Of a stretch of DNA of 64,000 nucleotides, positions 1 to 11,620 are shown one piece after another (the first letter of the stretch is position 1; each line of letters starts with the position of its first letter). Origin of the DNA: Lagopus muta. Taxonomy: Eukaryota; Chordata; Aves; Galliformes; Phasianidae. The notes beneath the pieces are model-generated. The model was given only the letters and a program-made list of their open reading frames with translations. It did no database searches and was not told the origin of the DNA. Made by a program: the position numbers and the translations under genes. The stretch is taken from contig NC_064439.1 in assembly GCF_023343835.1 (NCBI RefSeq), forward strand, positions 41,595,508 through 41,659,507. The letters run 5' to 3'.

Positions 1-1411
1 AAACCAGACTAGATTTACTGTAAATGAGCAAAGCATGCATTGGTAATCTCCAGTCCTTCCATGACGCAAAGGACTTCCTGTGTGAGTGAGTTATATTTGT
101 TATGTACAGAGTGATTGCACCTGGAGTGATGTTCTGACCGGGCTGTCAGACTCCAGGCAATTCCCAAACATCCAAGGTCTGTATGTTCACCCAGACTTGA
201 GAGAAAAAATAAACAACTAGATCACCCATTTCTACCCCCCCTGCTATAGGCAGGGACACCTCCCTCTAGACCAGGTTGCTCAAAGCCCCATCCAGCTTGG
301 CCTTGGACGCCTCCAGAGAGGGGGCATCCACAGCCTCCGTGGGAAACCTGTTCCAGTGTCTCACCATCTTCCCAGTAAAGAGTTTCTTTCTAATATCAAA
401 TCTAAATCTACTCTCTTACAGTTTAAAGCTATTTCCCCTTGTCCTGTCACTACCTGCCCTTATAAAAAGTTCCTCCCCAGCTTATGACACACATAACTCA
501 CCCAAGCCATTTGGTGATTCTGTGAAATCAATTAAAGAGTAATATATTTTGTGCACAACCTCCGAAAGAACTTTCCCATTGCTCCCTCAGGAGCTGCAAT
601 TCGTAAGTGGGAGATACTGTCCCAAAGCAAGGGTAGCAGCTAGCAGCCAAGCGATGCTTTCAGGTTGAGACACCACGCCTCCCTCTGCCTCCAGATCTGC
701 ACTGCTAAGAAACTGAGTGAGCTCTATCTTCTGGTGAGTCTCGGTATTGCACATCAATCTATGCATGGGAGCAGGCCCACACAAAGGTACTTAAATGAAA
801 CATCCACTTTTCACTCAGTTAGCAACTCAGTTTATCTGGTTAGCTTCCAAACTTTCAGTGAATGATGGTGTTTCAGAATAGGTTGCTCGTATTTTGGTAA
901 GCAAACACGCACACCAAAAACAGTACTCCAAAGTCAGGGACATTCAGCACTTACAGTTCAACCTACTGATTTTTCTGGGAAGTTTCTTGTTAAAAAAGAA
1001 AAATCCCCTTTAAGAAGCAGACTATCAGCATCACAAACTAGATTAACAATCAGCCACAGTTTACCAGAATGCCACAATACACTCAATTTCAAACACAAGC
1101 TGCCAAACACAGTGTCATAAAAGCTGTTTTAAGACTACGACCATAAACATGTAAGTTACGTAAGGGAATGAGGTATACTTTGAAGAAAAATACCAGCATT
1201 CGTTCTGCAAACTAAATTAAGAGGTTCTAAAACAGATCCAAAACCACAAATTCTGCTTTTTCTGTTGTTTTACCTTCAACTGCCTTTACTCAAGAAGAAA
1301 TTTTCCAGTTCAGAAATGGAAGAGCAACATTTCAGATTTTGTAGTTATTTATTCCAACTCTTAAGGAGAATTTTAGACTTAGTCACTCCTATGCAGTGTT
1401 TCTGTACTTAC
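1..1411 (-). other. ACAD11 intron 13, partial
   Basis: No block resembling the next ACAD11 exon is present on either strand. The only recognisable content is a CR1 fragment in its left third. Confidence 0.75.
218..482 (-). mobile_element. CR1 LINE 3' fragment
   Basis: Reverse-oriented CR1 tail: the complement reads the familiar CR1 run of a GCAACCTGGTCTAG core, GGAGGTGTCCCTGCC and a polypurine stretch. The terminal ATTCTATG repeats are missing. An 88-codon open frame here (276-542) is only CR1 sequence. Confidence 0.85.
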
Positions 1412-1510
1412 CACTGCTCCACCATTTCTTGCCATTAATCACGTAACTGCTGCCATCTCGCTCGATGCTGCACTGCATATTGGTGGCATCACTCGAAGCC
1501 ACATCAGGTT
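1412..1510 (-). CDS. ACAD11: ACAD11 exon 13 (last one in window)
   Basis: Residues 502-534: [11 protein letters not shown], then [10 protein letters not shown]. The donor GTAAGT leads into an intron that runs off the left edge. Confidence 0.95.
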
Positions 1511-4500
1511 CTGTGTTAAAGAAAAAAACAACACAACCACTGAATTAAGTATTCAAGCTGTAGTACCACCACCACCACCACCACATGGATTTAGATATAC
1601 CCTAAAAACATCACTGTTCTGCTCCCAGTGGAAAATGCTGTTTTCAGTACCTCACTCTGCTGTGGTCAAAGACTTTCTATTTTCTGATGACATGTTATTC
1701 ATAGCCAACTTAAACTTGCTGGCTGTTGAACTCAGACTTCCCTTTATAGTAAACAGACTTCTTCTTTTCCTAATGTTTTAAATCCTTCCTCCCCCAATCT
1801 ATTTGTAGATAACAGTCATCCTTTACAACCTGTGTTCTCCCAGGCTTTTCTCAAATGAAAATAAAGAAACTTAAATTACTTTTCTAATGGATTATGAAAT
1901 AAAGTTGCCAGAAAAGCATCACCAATGATCATCCACAACAGAGAAGGCTATCATCTTTCAAGGGAAAGAATCCTCTCCCATTTGGTGAACACAGTGACAC
2001 CTGGCTCTGCAAGGCTGAGTTTTCTCGACTCCTGCTGATGCAGGAAGATCAAGGTTCTGACATCATATATTCAAAAGCTACATTTCTAAATGAAGGGCCC
2101 ACTTTTCCAGAGATGCCACAAGCTTTGAAGATCAAACAGGAATATAATGCTGAGCTACCAACATAAAGCAAGCGCAAAACCACAATACTTATCAAAATCA
2201 CCAGACTTGTGCCTATGTTTCCACAGAACCCAAAAACACATTATAAACCAGGATAAATTCTAAGTCTGGCTCACACAATAAAATATATTTTACTACAACT
2301 AAAAATAAACTGAAAATATACGGAAATCGTTAATTTGGCAGAGTATGAGAAATAGTAAGTATGAGGGAGGGGCAGCAAGGTTGATTCACTTTGTGCTCAT
2401 ATCCTAGAGATGACTTCATATTCAAACACAATCACAGATATCACAGAAATCTCAGTATTAATTTCTCAGAATCATGAAATGGTTTGTGTTGGAAGGGACC
2501 TCAAAGATCATCTCATTCCAACCTCTCCACTGCAGGCAGGGCTGCCAACTACTAAGTCAGGGATTAGACCAGGCTGCATTCTCTAACACATAAAACTTAT
2601 GATTTTATACTTGTTACATGTCATCATCAAATTTCTGCCATGTGCCTCTTATTTTCTTCTGGAACAAAAACTTACCTGTCATGCAGAAACAAGAACTAAT
2701 CTTCCCTTCTAGAAGGGGCTCCAGCCACTCTTTCTTTTGCTCTTCAGTCCCATACATGTGCAGGACCTCCATGTTTCCAGTGTCTGTGAGAAACGAGTGG
2801 TTACGTTTACTTCTTCAGACACACAAATGTTAAGGCATTAGATGCCCAATGTTTTTAATGCTCTCAGTGCCATAATTAAGGCACAGTGTTTGCTAACCAG
2901 GTGCCTGACAGTTGAAAATCTCAGGAGCAAAGAAGCGCTTCCCTGTTTCCTCAGCTATTAGTGCATAGTCAAGCTGGCTGAGACCGCTGACCGCTGGGAG
3001 AAAAAGATTCCACAGACCTTCTGCTTTGGCCATTTCCTGTTCAGAGAATCAGCAGGGAAAAACATTAGCAAATCATCTTCAAACAGCAATGAAATTCTGT
3101 CTTGCTGCCCATTTTCTTCCTTCCTATGTCTAACACGCTGTCCAAAGTATCTGATGGCTTTCCTCAGTAGCTATTTTCAACAGCTACAGCTTTGAGTTAA
3201 AGTTCAGATGTCCACCTCACAGAACTCACAGGCTGCTTTTTTCCTCTCTCATTTGCGTCTCACAACTCCTTCTGCACACTTTCTTCTTTTCCTTTTGCTT
3301 CCTCACTGTTTCTTTCCACACAGATGGGATAACTTCTCCAGCAGCACACAACATTTCTTAAGGTCCGTGCCTGTTTCTTTTACTGCGAGAGCGCTCAAGA
3401 ATATTTACCATCCCATACCTTCAGCCTCTCAAGCACTGGTGGTTTCTTCCATCTTTCCTCAGTATTTCCATGTTTAGCATAGTATTCTGCTATTTCCTAA
3501 GAGAAATAAAGTTTGTTTAAATTAACAACAGCTATAACATACACAAATTATGTTCTCTTTTCTACCCCTACACCTCAGTGTACCACAATGAAATAGTTGG
3601 TTTCATTGCAAAATGTTATAATTGCAATCATTTCATTTTACAAGATTTAAGATGCACCATGGAGACGACCCCAATCATCGGTACGTTTCTTCATACATGG
3701 AAATGGTTTGCAGACATTTAACGTGTGCTGACAACAGCAGGTCAATGTTTTCTGACAATAAACACCACTGTTGACCAGCAGCACTGCATGAGAGAAACAA
3801 ACCCCAAATTAAAACCACAAATAGAAGCCCAAAGTGACGACACCTAAACATCAGGTTTCCCATATATTCACATATATAAACTCATTTATCTTTTTTTTTA
3901 ATAAATTTGAAATGATACACTTGTTTTCTGTCAGCTGTTTAACAGATTATCAAAACAGTTATCCCAAGCATATCAACATTTAGTTACTAAGTAAAACTAC
4001 GTATTTGTAATCCTAGTGTTCTATAATGTCCAGCACTCCTTCAAAAGTGCCCTAGGACCTGTTTTAGAACAAAGAAATTATCATCTAACAAATGCAGAAT
4101 TTACAAGTCCTGACTCACATTTCCCATTACCAGAAATAATTTACAAGCCCAACTCTACTCATCCACAGAGCTTTCATGGCTATCTGTGGTTCATTTGTTT
4201 TTAATCAAGTACACTTAATTACTCTGAGGGTTCCTCAGACAATTCAAAATTAGTTACAGAAGGACTATTGAGAAACTTTGATGTGAAGATTTTCAACTGT
4301 TAGACAGCCTGTCTTGATTATACTTTCTTCTTGGAACTGAAAAGCAAATTAGCTCACAAGGAGAAAGGGAGAGAAAAACAAGTGGGATTTAGAACACACG
4401 AAGTTGAATATTGTCTGTGAGGCCCCTAAAGAAAAGGAATACAACTCTTGCTGGAAATGAGCATCTCCACATGAGAATGAAAGACTTCAGAGCTTTTGTT

Positions 4501-7500
4501 AAAGGTATTTCATAAAATACCTCTAAAAATGACTTTGGTTTTGTTGGTTTTTAAGTACACCTTAAACTTCAAAAAGCAAAAAAGTTTTAAAAGTAACTTT
4601 TCAATGCGTATAACACTTTAGATCTGCAAAAAAAATCACATTCATAATAATGATTTCTATTAATGTTCTGCAATACCACAAACAGCACTGCATGAAAAAC
4701 AAGGCTGCTCTTGAAAGAAGAAGGAAAATACACAGGGACATGACTTCAGCACATGGTTTTACATTCTTATAACCTCTGCTCATAGAATGCTCATTTATAA
4801 ATAGGTTTACAAAAAGCTTTTACCTTCTCAGCTGGATATATGTGCTGCTTCATGAACTGCTTTACCTTCAGCAGCATTTCTTGGCCTCTCCTGCTTTGAT
4901 AGAACAACTCTCCAGAAGTACTGTGCTGCATGTTGCTGAAAGACAATCTAAAGAACACCCAATGCACTAATTAAGACCAGATTTTCCCTCACAATGATAT
5001 AAGCTGCCTTATACAGGCGTTTAAATAAGTGAAGCTGTAAGTTCTGCCTCACCTCTGACCAGAAGTTTAAACCAATGTTACCTTTTTGAGAGCTCTAACC
5101 CTTTTTCTGCCAAAGGCTTCACCATCTTTGCAAATTCATGGCTATTCTCTGCAGAAGCATTTCCAATGAGATATCTAGCATATATACCCTACAACCAAAA
5201 AGAAATACATAAATGGTATAATTGTGTACTTAAACATGTCTCTTTTAGATTGGTGATTTCTTCAACTATGAAGTTACACTTAAATATACACATTCTTAAT
5301 TGGGGGGGAGGGAAGAGCACTCAGATGGATTTTACTGGGATATGATGCTACTTTTGGTGTATTTCTAATATAATAGACAGGAATAGAGGAATTTGGACAA
5401 GAACAAAAAAAAAAACCAGGCCAGACAGAGGAGCTGTTAAAAACCCTGAAGAAAATCATAAAAATTAGTAGAGCAAAATGAGTGCACCTGTATTGGATAC
5501 TATACACAAGCCAACAGACAGCAATGCACACGTTGTTATTCACAACTATATTAACTACACACATACACAGACTTACTCCAAATTAATAACAGGTAGTTTA
5601 CAACACATTTGGTAACCTTATCGTAGGCTGCAACTACAAAATAGATTCCTGCTCTACAATGGCTGAATATCTCACGTTATGTACTTCATGCAGCAAGAAT
5701 TCTGTCCTAGAGTTCACAGTCTTAAGCATCTAAAAGATACTGCTTCTAAAGGGACAAACTGAAATACCTTTCCTGTTATTGTACAATACTTCAACATTTG
5801 AAAAATGTGACCAACCTACATATACTCATCATCAAAATGTGACATTTCAGAAAAAAGGGAGTATTACCTGGGATATCCCTGCCATTTTAAAATATGACAA
5901 AGCAAGAAAAAAATTCAAGTTTGGGATTGTAGTGCTGATACCCCGGCAGCGGCAGTAAGCAGAAATCAGTTCTTCAAATGAGGGATTTTCTACAAAAACA
6001 AAAAACAACAGAGTATTTTAGAATGCTCAGCCTTTACTAGGATTTACCTCATCCTTCAAACATTTGAGTCATTTTGTTAATACAGTAAAAAACGTAATAT
6101 ATCATTCCTCACATGCTCAGATAAGGAGAGTGAAAAGGAATCAGGTGTTGCAAGAATTCCACATAAACTTCCCCCCAGTTCCCCTTCAGTCAGGAAATCC
6201 ATTGCACCACAGTTTCGTTTTATTTCGGGTTTATACAAACATCACCAATTCGTATTTAAATTTCAGTTTTCCCCCATTATCTCTAAGAAATGTTCAAAAT
6301 AACCTTTTGTAGAATTAATGTACTGTGGCAAACCCAGATCCTACTAAAACAGAACTACCTTATAACAATCAGCACATCTCCTACAATGAAGGAAACTACA
6401 GAAGAGCTCTTTTCCAATTGCAAAATGATGTACTTATTAACTTTTTACTGTTGTTAAAGTAATCTATCAGATAGAAATCAACCATAGAATTCAGTTTGAC
6501 AAAACGACTGTAACTTCATACCTATGGTGCCTTTGAAATTGAAGACAGATCCTCGACCCGGGACATTCAGAGATGTAGGCCAAAAGTAGAACTGAGCAGC
6601 ATATGCTAAATCTGCTAAAGGATGACCAGTGGTTGAAAGTTCCCAGTCCAGCACTGCCAAAACACGAGCCTTAAATAAAAATAAAAATAAAAATCTCAAA
6701 TGAGTTATAAGAATGAAGGATCTGCAGATGGACAACAGACTCAGTATCCAGGAGCTTTATTGCTCTGAAATTAAAAAACATGCACCATAGCTGTCTACAG
6801 CAAAAGTAGTTTCATACAGCACTATGCAAGGATCTCCAAAACATTAACATTTACCTAGTGGCAGAAAACTACACCTTTTTCCACTGAAAATCTCCTTCAA
6901 ATTATACATTTTTGAGTAATACTCCTTCTGTCAGAGAATTCTAAACTGTTCTAGTCAAAGAACCAACCAGCATCTATCTGCTGATCTATGCACAAGTGTG
7001 AATCTGTGTGATCTGTGGCTTTTCCATGAAGGGGGTCAGAAATTCAGTCTCCCTGTGTCAAGGCAACCTCTTGTGAGACTTCTGGGCTGCCCAGGGAACA
7101 GATGACAAAGCAGACCGAGTCTGCACACAGCCACAACTCTGATATCCAGCCACACTACAACCATCACTGCAGCGCAAACTCAAATTCCATCTTTATAATT
7201 CCAACTGTAAGTTAAATTCTATACATTTTGTAAAAAAAAATTCTTATCATTTCACATCCCAGCAGTTCTACGAGAAAAGTAAGCAGAAGTATATTACTGC
7301 AACTATTTTACTGCTAAGGAAAATACAGATCCTTTGCTCCTGCTCATAACCAAACATCAAAAACAGACCCCATACTGATAGTACAGCGACACAGAGCAAA
7401 CCATGACTAGAACATCCTTGGGAATGCCCCATAACATGTACAAACAACAAAATCATAGAATGGCTTGGGTTGGAAGTGGCCTCAAGGAACATGAAGCTCC

Positions 7501-10500
7501 AACCCCTGTGCTGCATTCAGGGCCACTGACCTCCATATCTAATACTAGACCAGGCTGCCCAGGGTCCCATCCAGTCTGGTCTTAAACACCTCCAGGGACG
7601 GGGCATCCACAACCTCTCTGGGCAGCTGTTCCAGCACCTCACCACTCTCTCTCTAAGGAACTTCCCCCTGACATCCAACCTAAATCTTCCCTCATTCAAC
7701 TTAAAACCATTTCCCCTTGTCATGCCATTATCTACCCTGTAAAGAGTCAGTAATGGAGAACAAAGCACAAAATGTACAAATACATTTCAAATACCTCCGT
7801 TGGGTGAAAAATGATGTTATCTATTCTAAAGTCCCCATGAATTAGGGCTTCTTCATCATCATCAGGTGGTAAGTTGTTTGCTAACCACTCGGCTAGCTCA
7901 TTCATGGCAGGAATATCCGTATGAGCAGCTGCATCATATTGCTTTTTCCAAGTTGATACCTGAAAAAATACAAACACTTTAATAGCATTACAGAATTTAC
8001 TTGGAACACAGCAGTAACTTCATACCGTGCCCTGGTACTTAACCATCTGAAGATGCTGAATCGCTAAAATACGATGGTTACTTTTACACGTAATCTAAGT
8101 TTAACAAATCAGCTTGCAAACAAAATATTAAAGACCTGACGAAACGAGAGAATTACTCCAAGAGCTGTACCTGTCTTCTGCAGTATCCTGGTCCTCTGCC
8201 ATATCCTTGGAGACCCAGTGACTGCAAGTCAAAGGAGTGCAACTGAGCCAAAGCTTCTATCATTGCGAGATACAAAGCAGAACGCTCTGCTGGGCCCACC
8301 TCAGGCAGCGAGATGTCTCGGAAGATGCGACCCTGGAAACATTGCAAATCAGATACTTGGTGGGATGCAGGCATAGACAAAGAGACGTAAAGGTAGATGT
8401 TTCAGCAGCTAAAACAAATGCAGTGAACCCATATTCCCTGTACAATTAAAAATTCCTTCCTCATTTGTTTTATTCTTTGCCCATGATAGATGAAGGGTAT
8501 AACTCAGTGTTTTTTTTCTTCATACCCTTCAGTTAATACATTAAATATGCTTATCTCACAGCCCATGATCTTCCCACTCCCTTTTCTTTTTTTGCATGCG
8601 CTGTTGTTTTATACAACTTGAAATCATTTGAATACTCTTCCTCAGATCCCAAATTTCAGACTGTAAATAAGTATCCCAGAACACTCAAGAGACAACTGGA
8701 TATTTTCACAGCAGTATTTCTCAGGGCTTCAGCTCTCCATACAGTCTGAATTTCACAAAACCCTGCACTATGTGTTGGCACACATCACAACTTGCCAAAC
8801 AAGCACAGCCTCATAGAAGAGGATATTATGAAAGAGGCCTAAACTCAAATCTTCCTCCCATGAGAATAAAAAAACGGTACCAGCAGACTTAAACTCAGAA
8901 TCAACCAAGTCCAACAGAAACAATATCAACTCAGCCACAGCATGATTAGCGTGATGGACGGCACAGCTATGCTGTGTTCTTTCTCAAAGTCATGGTTGAG
9001 ATGGAATCCTGCTTGCTTTTAAAGGAAAACATGACTGTAAATAGATTACTGTTATCAGTAACAAATGGGTTCCGTTTGTTCCAAGAATCCAGAATAACTT
9101 TGGAGCCTGACTGTTATGGCTGAGCTATGAGTACCCTTTTCAGCAATATGAAGACATTTCACAACATTCATCTGACAGCATAAAGGAGAAGATGTAAATA
9201 ACATCTGGAGAACCTGAAATCAGTAAGAATCTCTGATAGTTAATACTTCTCAAAAATATGATTGGATTAATTATATTGGTATGCCTTAATACATAGCTGC
9301 ATGTACCAAACTTCAAAGTTTAGTAAAAGCTGAATAAGACTAGTAAGTTCTAGACAGCTTAAAATCTGCTTATAGTAGGGAGAAGAAAAATCTCTCAGAT
9401 TGGTTGACCAACCTGCACATGCTGCATCACATAAAACTCTGTTCCAATGACAGAAACATCACTGCAGTACAGCAGGGGTTCAGGGACTGGAAATCCAGCT
9501 GAAAATAAGGCTTTCTGCACACGATATTCTCTATCAACCTGAAGAAGACACAGAAAATAAGGTTCAGTGAAAAGCTCCTAAACATAAATCATCTTACTGA
9601 GTACAGTTAATGACAATCTACCCTCTTTAATGTTTAATCAAGTGTACAGCATAGAAAACTGGAAATGATTCAAGTAATTCACTTTTTTTTTAGACACCTT
9701 CAACTGAAAAAGGCTGCATCACCTTGTACAAGAACTTAGTCCACCTGCAATACAACGTGTTTGGAGCTTGCTGAGGAGTGTTACCTACCTTGTGGGCTCT
9801 AGGCAAAAGGGGGCCATGGGGCTTCTTCCTGAGCACATAGGCCCGCCCATCCTTCTGAAGATAAAAGGTTGGATTTGACTGTCCTGAGCTACAAAGAGAA
9901 AGACTGTAATTACTTGCTACGTAGATGCAAATTTGCAAACTTAATGGAAATGGTGCAAAGTTCACCATGACAAGGCCTGAACAAAATGGCAAGACACAGA
10001 AAAGAGTTTTTTCCTCAAGTTTTGTTTCAAATATAGTCTTACAAAGATGCAAGTGACAGCCTACAAAATCAGAAGCCATAGGCTGTTTGCTACACTTAAT
10101 ATGAAAATATCTCTTCGCTGCAGAGTAGTCAAAGATAATTTGTTCTCCTGTGAAATGGGGATATTATTCACCTCTTTACCCTAAAGAGACATCATTAAAG
10201 TGATCGAGTTTTCAGGCAAAATTCACACTAGCCCACAACTATATTTGTCTTCGGTGAGCTGTATTTTAAACAATGTAAGCTGAGAAAAAGCTCTTTAAAC
10301 CACTGATGAATAGCACCAAACCCCCTTGTGTTCAGGCCTGGCCATCTATTTGGATACATAAGCTATTCTTAGGGGACTGCCTATAGCAACTATTATGTTT
10401 TAAAGAATAAATGTCGCAGTGACAAAGAATCCTAAGAATTACATGCTTCTCCACATAGTTATATAAGAGCTTACTTAAACCCATCCTGACACACTGCCCA

Positions 10501-11397
10501 TCATAGCCCAATCAAACTCACTCATCACTACCTTCCTCAAGGACCTGAGCTCACCTATATGCTATTCTCTCCTCATTCTTTACCGTTTTTAAGACCTATT
10601 CTTAGTTCATTTGAAGACTGCACAAATATTGGAACACCAAAATCAAGCAGGCATTTCCCTTCACGCTCCTCAGGACATTTCCCTCCCTCTGGAGAGGGAC
10701 TTTTTATAAGAGTGTGTAGCAACAGGTCAAGGGGAAACGGCTTTAAAATGGAGGAGGATAGATTTAGACTAGATATTAGGAAGAAATTCTTTACTGTGTG
10801 GGTGGTGAGACACTGGAACAGAGGCTGTGGATGCCCCCTCCATGGAAGATTCAAGGCCAGGCTGGATGGGGCTGTGAGCAACCTGGATCAGAGGGAGGTG
10901 TCCCTGCCTACAGCAGGGGGTCAGAACTAGATGATCTTAAAGGTCTCATCCGACCCAAACCATTCCGTGATTCCTGTTATTATGCCTCTAATACATTGCT
11001 GAGCGTTTTTATCTGTCGAGCGTTGGAAGAGCAGATTCTCGACGCGTTCCCTGAACTCTGACAAAAGTCCACCAACACTGCTGGGCTGCGGCGACCGATC
11101 CATGTGTGTGAAAGGTCCCCGCAGCTAACTCGGCCTTCCCAAAGCGAACTGCCGAGGCGGCACGGAGGCCGCCCGCCGGGAACCGCTACGGCAGCACACG
11201 ATCGGCTGCAGGCCGCCCTCCCCAGCACGGCCGCTGAAGGCCTGCGAACAGCCTCCTCACCTGTACTGCCTGACGGACAGAGCCCCCGCGGGCTGCTGGG
11301 GGAAGCCGGGCAGGCGGCGGCACAGGTACCGATCCAGGCCGCCCTGATCGAAGCGGTGCTGCGGCCGCATCTCGCTGGTGCCCGGCTCCGCAGACAT
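1412..11397 (-). CDS. ACAD11: ACAD11, acyl-CoA dehydrogenase family member 11 (5' 13 exons, partial)
   Basis: Two-domain enzyme: an N-terminal aminoglycoside-phosphotransferase-like (APH) kinase domain followed by an acyl-CoA dehydrogenase (ACAD) domain. The family is tied to breakdown of long-chain acyl-CoAs and, in recent work, of 4-hydroxy acids, in peroxisomes or mitochondria. Coding exons (minus strand): 11261-11397, 9789-9888, 9413-9538, 8171-8332, 7795-7959, 6522-6669, 5868-5989, 5082-5188, 4824-4935, 3419-3496, 2898-3036, 2676-2783, 1412-1510. These give residues 1-534 of roughly 780; the rest lies left of the window. The kinase catalytic loop HGDFRIDN (about 216-223) and metal-binding LDWE (about 237-240) are intact. 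The FAD-side ACAD motif CFCMTEP is at about 497-503. All introns are GT-AG and phases run on without a break. The start is the first ATG in frame with the conserved HRFD block. The promoter is shared with UBA5. Confidence 0.96.
1565..1584. repeat. (ACC)n microsatellite
   Basis: About seven ACC units in ACAD11 intron 12, next to exon 13. Confidence 0.8.
2470..2590 (-). mobile_element. CR1 LINE 3' end, short
   Basis: Begins with a diverged ATCATGAAATGGTTTG, then GTTGGAAGGGACCTCAAAG, the reverse complement of a CR1 3' end. It ends less than 100 bp from ACAD11 exon 12. Confidence 0.85.
2676..2783 (-). CDS. ACAD11: ACAD11 exon 12
   Basis: Residues 466-501 ([12 protein letters not shown]... to ...SSCFCMT). 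It carries the first half of the flavin-facing CFCMTEP signature, completed in exon 13. Confidence 0.95.
2898..3036 (-). CDS. ACAD11: ACAD11 exon 11
   Basis: Residues 420-465: [14 protein letters not shown], then [11 protein letters not shown] and FNCQAP. The donor is GTTAGC, weaker than its neighbours but in the conserved phase. Confidence 0.93.
3419..3496 (-). CDS. ACAD11: ACAD11 exon 10
   Basis: Residues 394-419 ([20 protein letters not shown] and VLERLK). Phase 0 at both ends. Confidence 0.93.
4824..4935 (-). CDS. ACAD11: ACAD11 exon 9
   Basis: Residues 356-393, with [18 protein letters not shown] and YPAEK at the start of the ACAD N-terminal helical domain. Confidence 0.94.
5082..5188 (-). 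CDS. ACAD11: ACAD11 exon 8
   Basis: Residues 321-355 plus two bases: [12 protein letters not shown], then [11 protein letters not shown]. This is the linker between the kinase-like and dehydrogenase domains. Confidence 0.93.
5868..5989 (-). CDS. ACAD11: ACAD11 exon 7
   Basis: Residues 280-320 ([17 protein letters not shown]... to ...YFKMAGISQ), the end of the APH domain. Human has YCRCRGI and [10 protein letters not shown] here. Confidence 0.94.
6522..6669 (-). CDS. ACAD11: ACAD11 exon 6
   Basis: Residues 231-279. [10 protein letters not shown] supplies the second metal-binding aspartate (about D238), and GHPLADLAY follows as in APH proteins. The acceptor is preceded by a short TTTTTA-type repeat that acts as the pyrimidine tract. 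Confidence 0.95.
7451..7750 (-). mobile_element. CR1 LINE 3' fragment
   Basis: Starts AATCATAGAATGGCTTGGGT and continues through the CR1 3' region for about 300 bp in reverse orientation, in ACAD11 intron 5, ending about 45 bp from the exon 5 donor. Two short open frames here (7403-7585 plus and 7517-7768 minus) are CR1 remnants. Confidence 0.92.
7795..7959 (-). CDS. ACAD11: ACAD11 exon 5 (kinase catalytic loop)
   Basis: Residues 176-230, with the Brenner motif HGDFRIDN at about 216-223; D218 is the expected catalytic base. Phase 0 on both sides. A CR1 tail lies about 50 bp into the following intron. Confidence 0.96.
8171..8332 (-). CDS. ACAD11: ACAD11 exon 4
   Basis: Residues 122-175, beginning GRIFRD and ending GYCRRQ. 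It includes PAERSALY and ALAQLHS, typical of the APH helical lobe. Confidence 0.95.
9413..9538 (-). CDS. ACAD11: ACAD11 exon 3
   Basis: Residues 80-121 ([12 protein letters not shown]... to ...EFYVMQHVQ). Phase 0 at both ends. It carries the [10 protein letters not shown] and GTEFYVM blocks of the APH domain. Confidence 0.95.
9789..9888 (-). CDS. ACAD11: ACAD11 exon 2
   Basis: Residues 46-79, starting in phase with one base that completes a split serine codon. It contains the SNPTFYLQK and YVLRKKP blocks that form the nucleotide-binding lobe of the APH domain. Donor GTAGGT. Confidence 0.95.
9889..11260 (-). other. ACAD11 intron 1
   Basis: It lies between the start-codon exon and the first conserved APH exon. 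It contains a plus-strand CR1 at about 10,689-10,977 and nothing else I recognise. Its right end is inside the CpG-rich promoter. Confidence 0.85.
10689..10977 (+). mobile_element. CR1 LINE 3' fragment
   Basis: Forward CR1: GGTCAAGGGGAAACGGCTTT, the polypurine ATGGAGGAGGATAGATTTAG, then GGAACTAGATGATC-like and CCAAACCATTCCGTGATTCC at the 3' end. It lies in ACAD11 intron 1, about 300 bp from the exon 1 donor. Confidence 0.92.
11261..11397 (-). CDS. ACAD11: ACAD11 exon 1 (start codon)
   Basis: Residues 1-45 plus two bases. The ATG is the complement of 11395-11397. The N-terminus differs from human but the block after it ([11 protein letters not shown]...VRQY) aligns with human RFDSKSLEAYL...IAQY. 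The donor reads GTGAGG. Confidence 0.9.
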
Positions 11398-11420
11398 CCC
11401 CGCGCCGTGCCGACAGGGAC

Positions 11421-11600
11421 AGCGCTACGCCCTCTATGCAGCCGCCCACCGCAGCGATACGCTCCCCGCGCAGCGGTCGCACACCCTCCCTCGGCAGCGC
11501 TACCCTTCTCGCGGATCCGCCCGCCGCAAGCGATACGCCCTTTGCGCAGCCACCTCGCGCCCGCCCACTGAGACGCTACGCTCCTTACGGAGCCGCCCTT
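11421..11600. repeat. Degenerate about 75-bp tandem repeat in the shared promoter
   Basis: The core AGCG(C/A)TACG recurs at 11,421, 11,453, 11,496 (AGCGCTACC), 11,529 and, as AGACGCTACG, 11,571. Spacing alternates 32, 43, 33 and 42 bp, so the underlying period is about 75 bp with two cores per unit. GCAGCCGCCC-like blocks follow several of the cores. Confidence 0.7.
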
Positions 11601-11606
11601 TCCGGG

Positions 11607-11620
11607 GTTGCCGCGACAAC
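11607..11620. promoter_or_regulatory. Candidate RFX X-box
   Basis: GTTGCC-GC-GACAAC: two nearly inverted half-sites with a 2-bp gap, close to the RFX consensus of two GTTGCC-like arms. One mismatch in the right arm (GACAAC rather than GGCAAC). It is 210 bp upstream of the ACAD11 ATG and 275 bp upstream of the UBA5 ATG. Confidence 0.45.

Noticed and set aside
9690-10079. 129-codon minus-strand open frame as an independent gene
   Set aside because: It is ACAD11 exon 2 read through both of its introns.
10559-10930. 123-codon plus-strand open frame
   Set aside because: Most of it is a forward CR1 3' fragment; no conserved protein domain.
11421-11600. Regularly spaced repeats as a CRISPR-like array
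   Set aside because: The repeats are short, degenerate and lie in a vertebrate promoter; spacing alternates and there are no cas genes.
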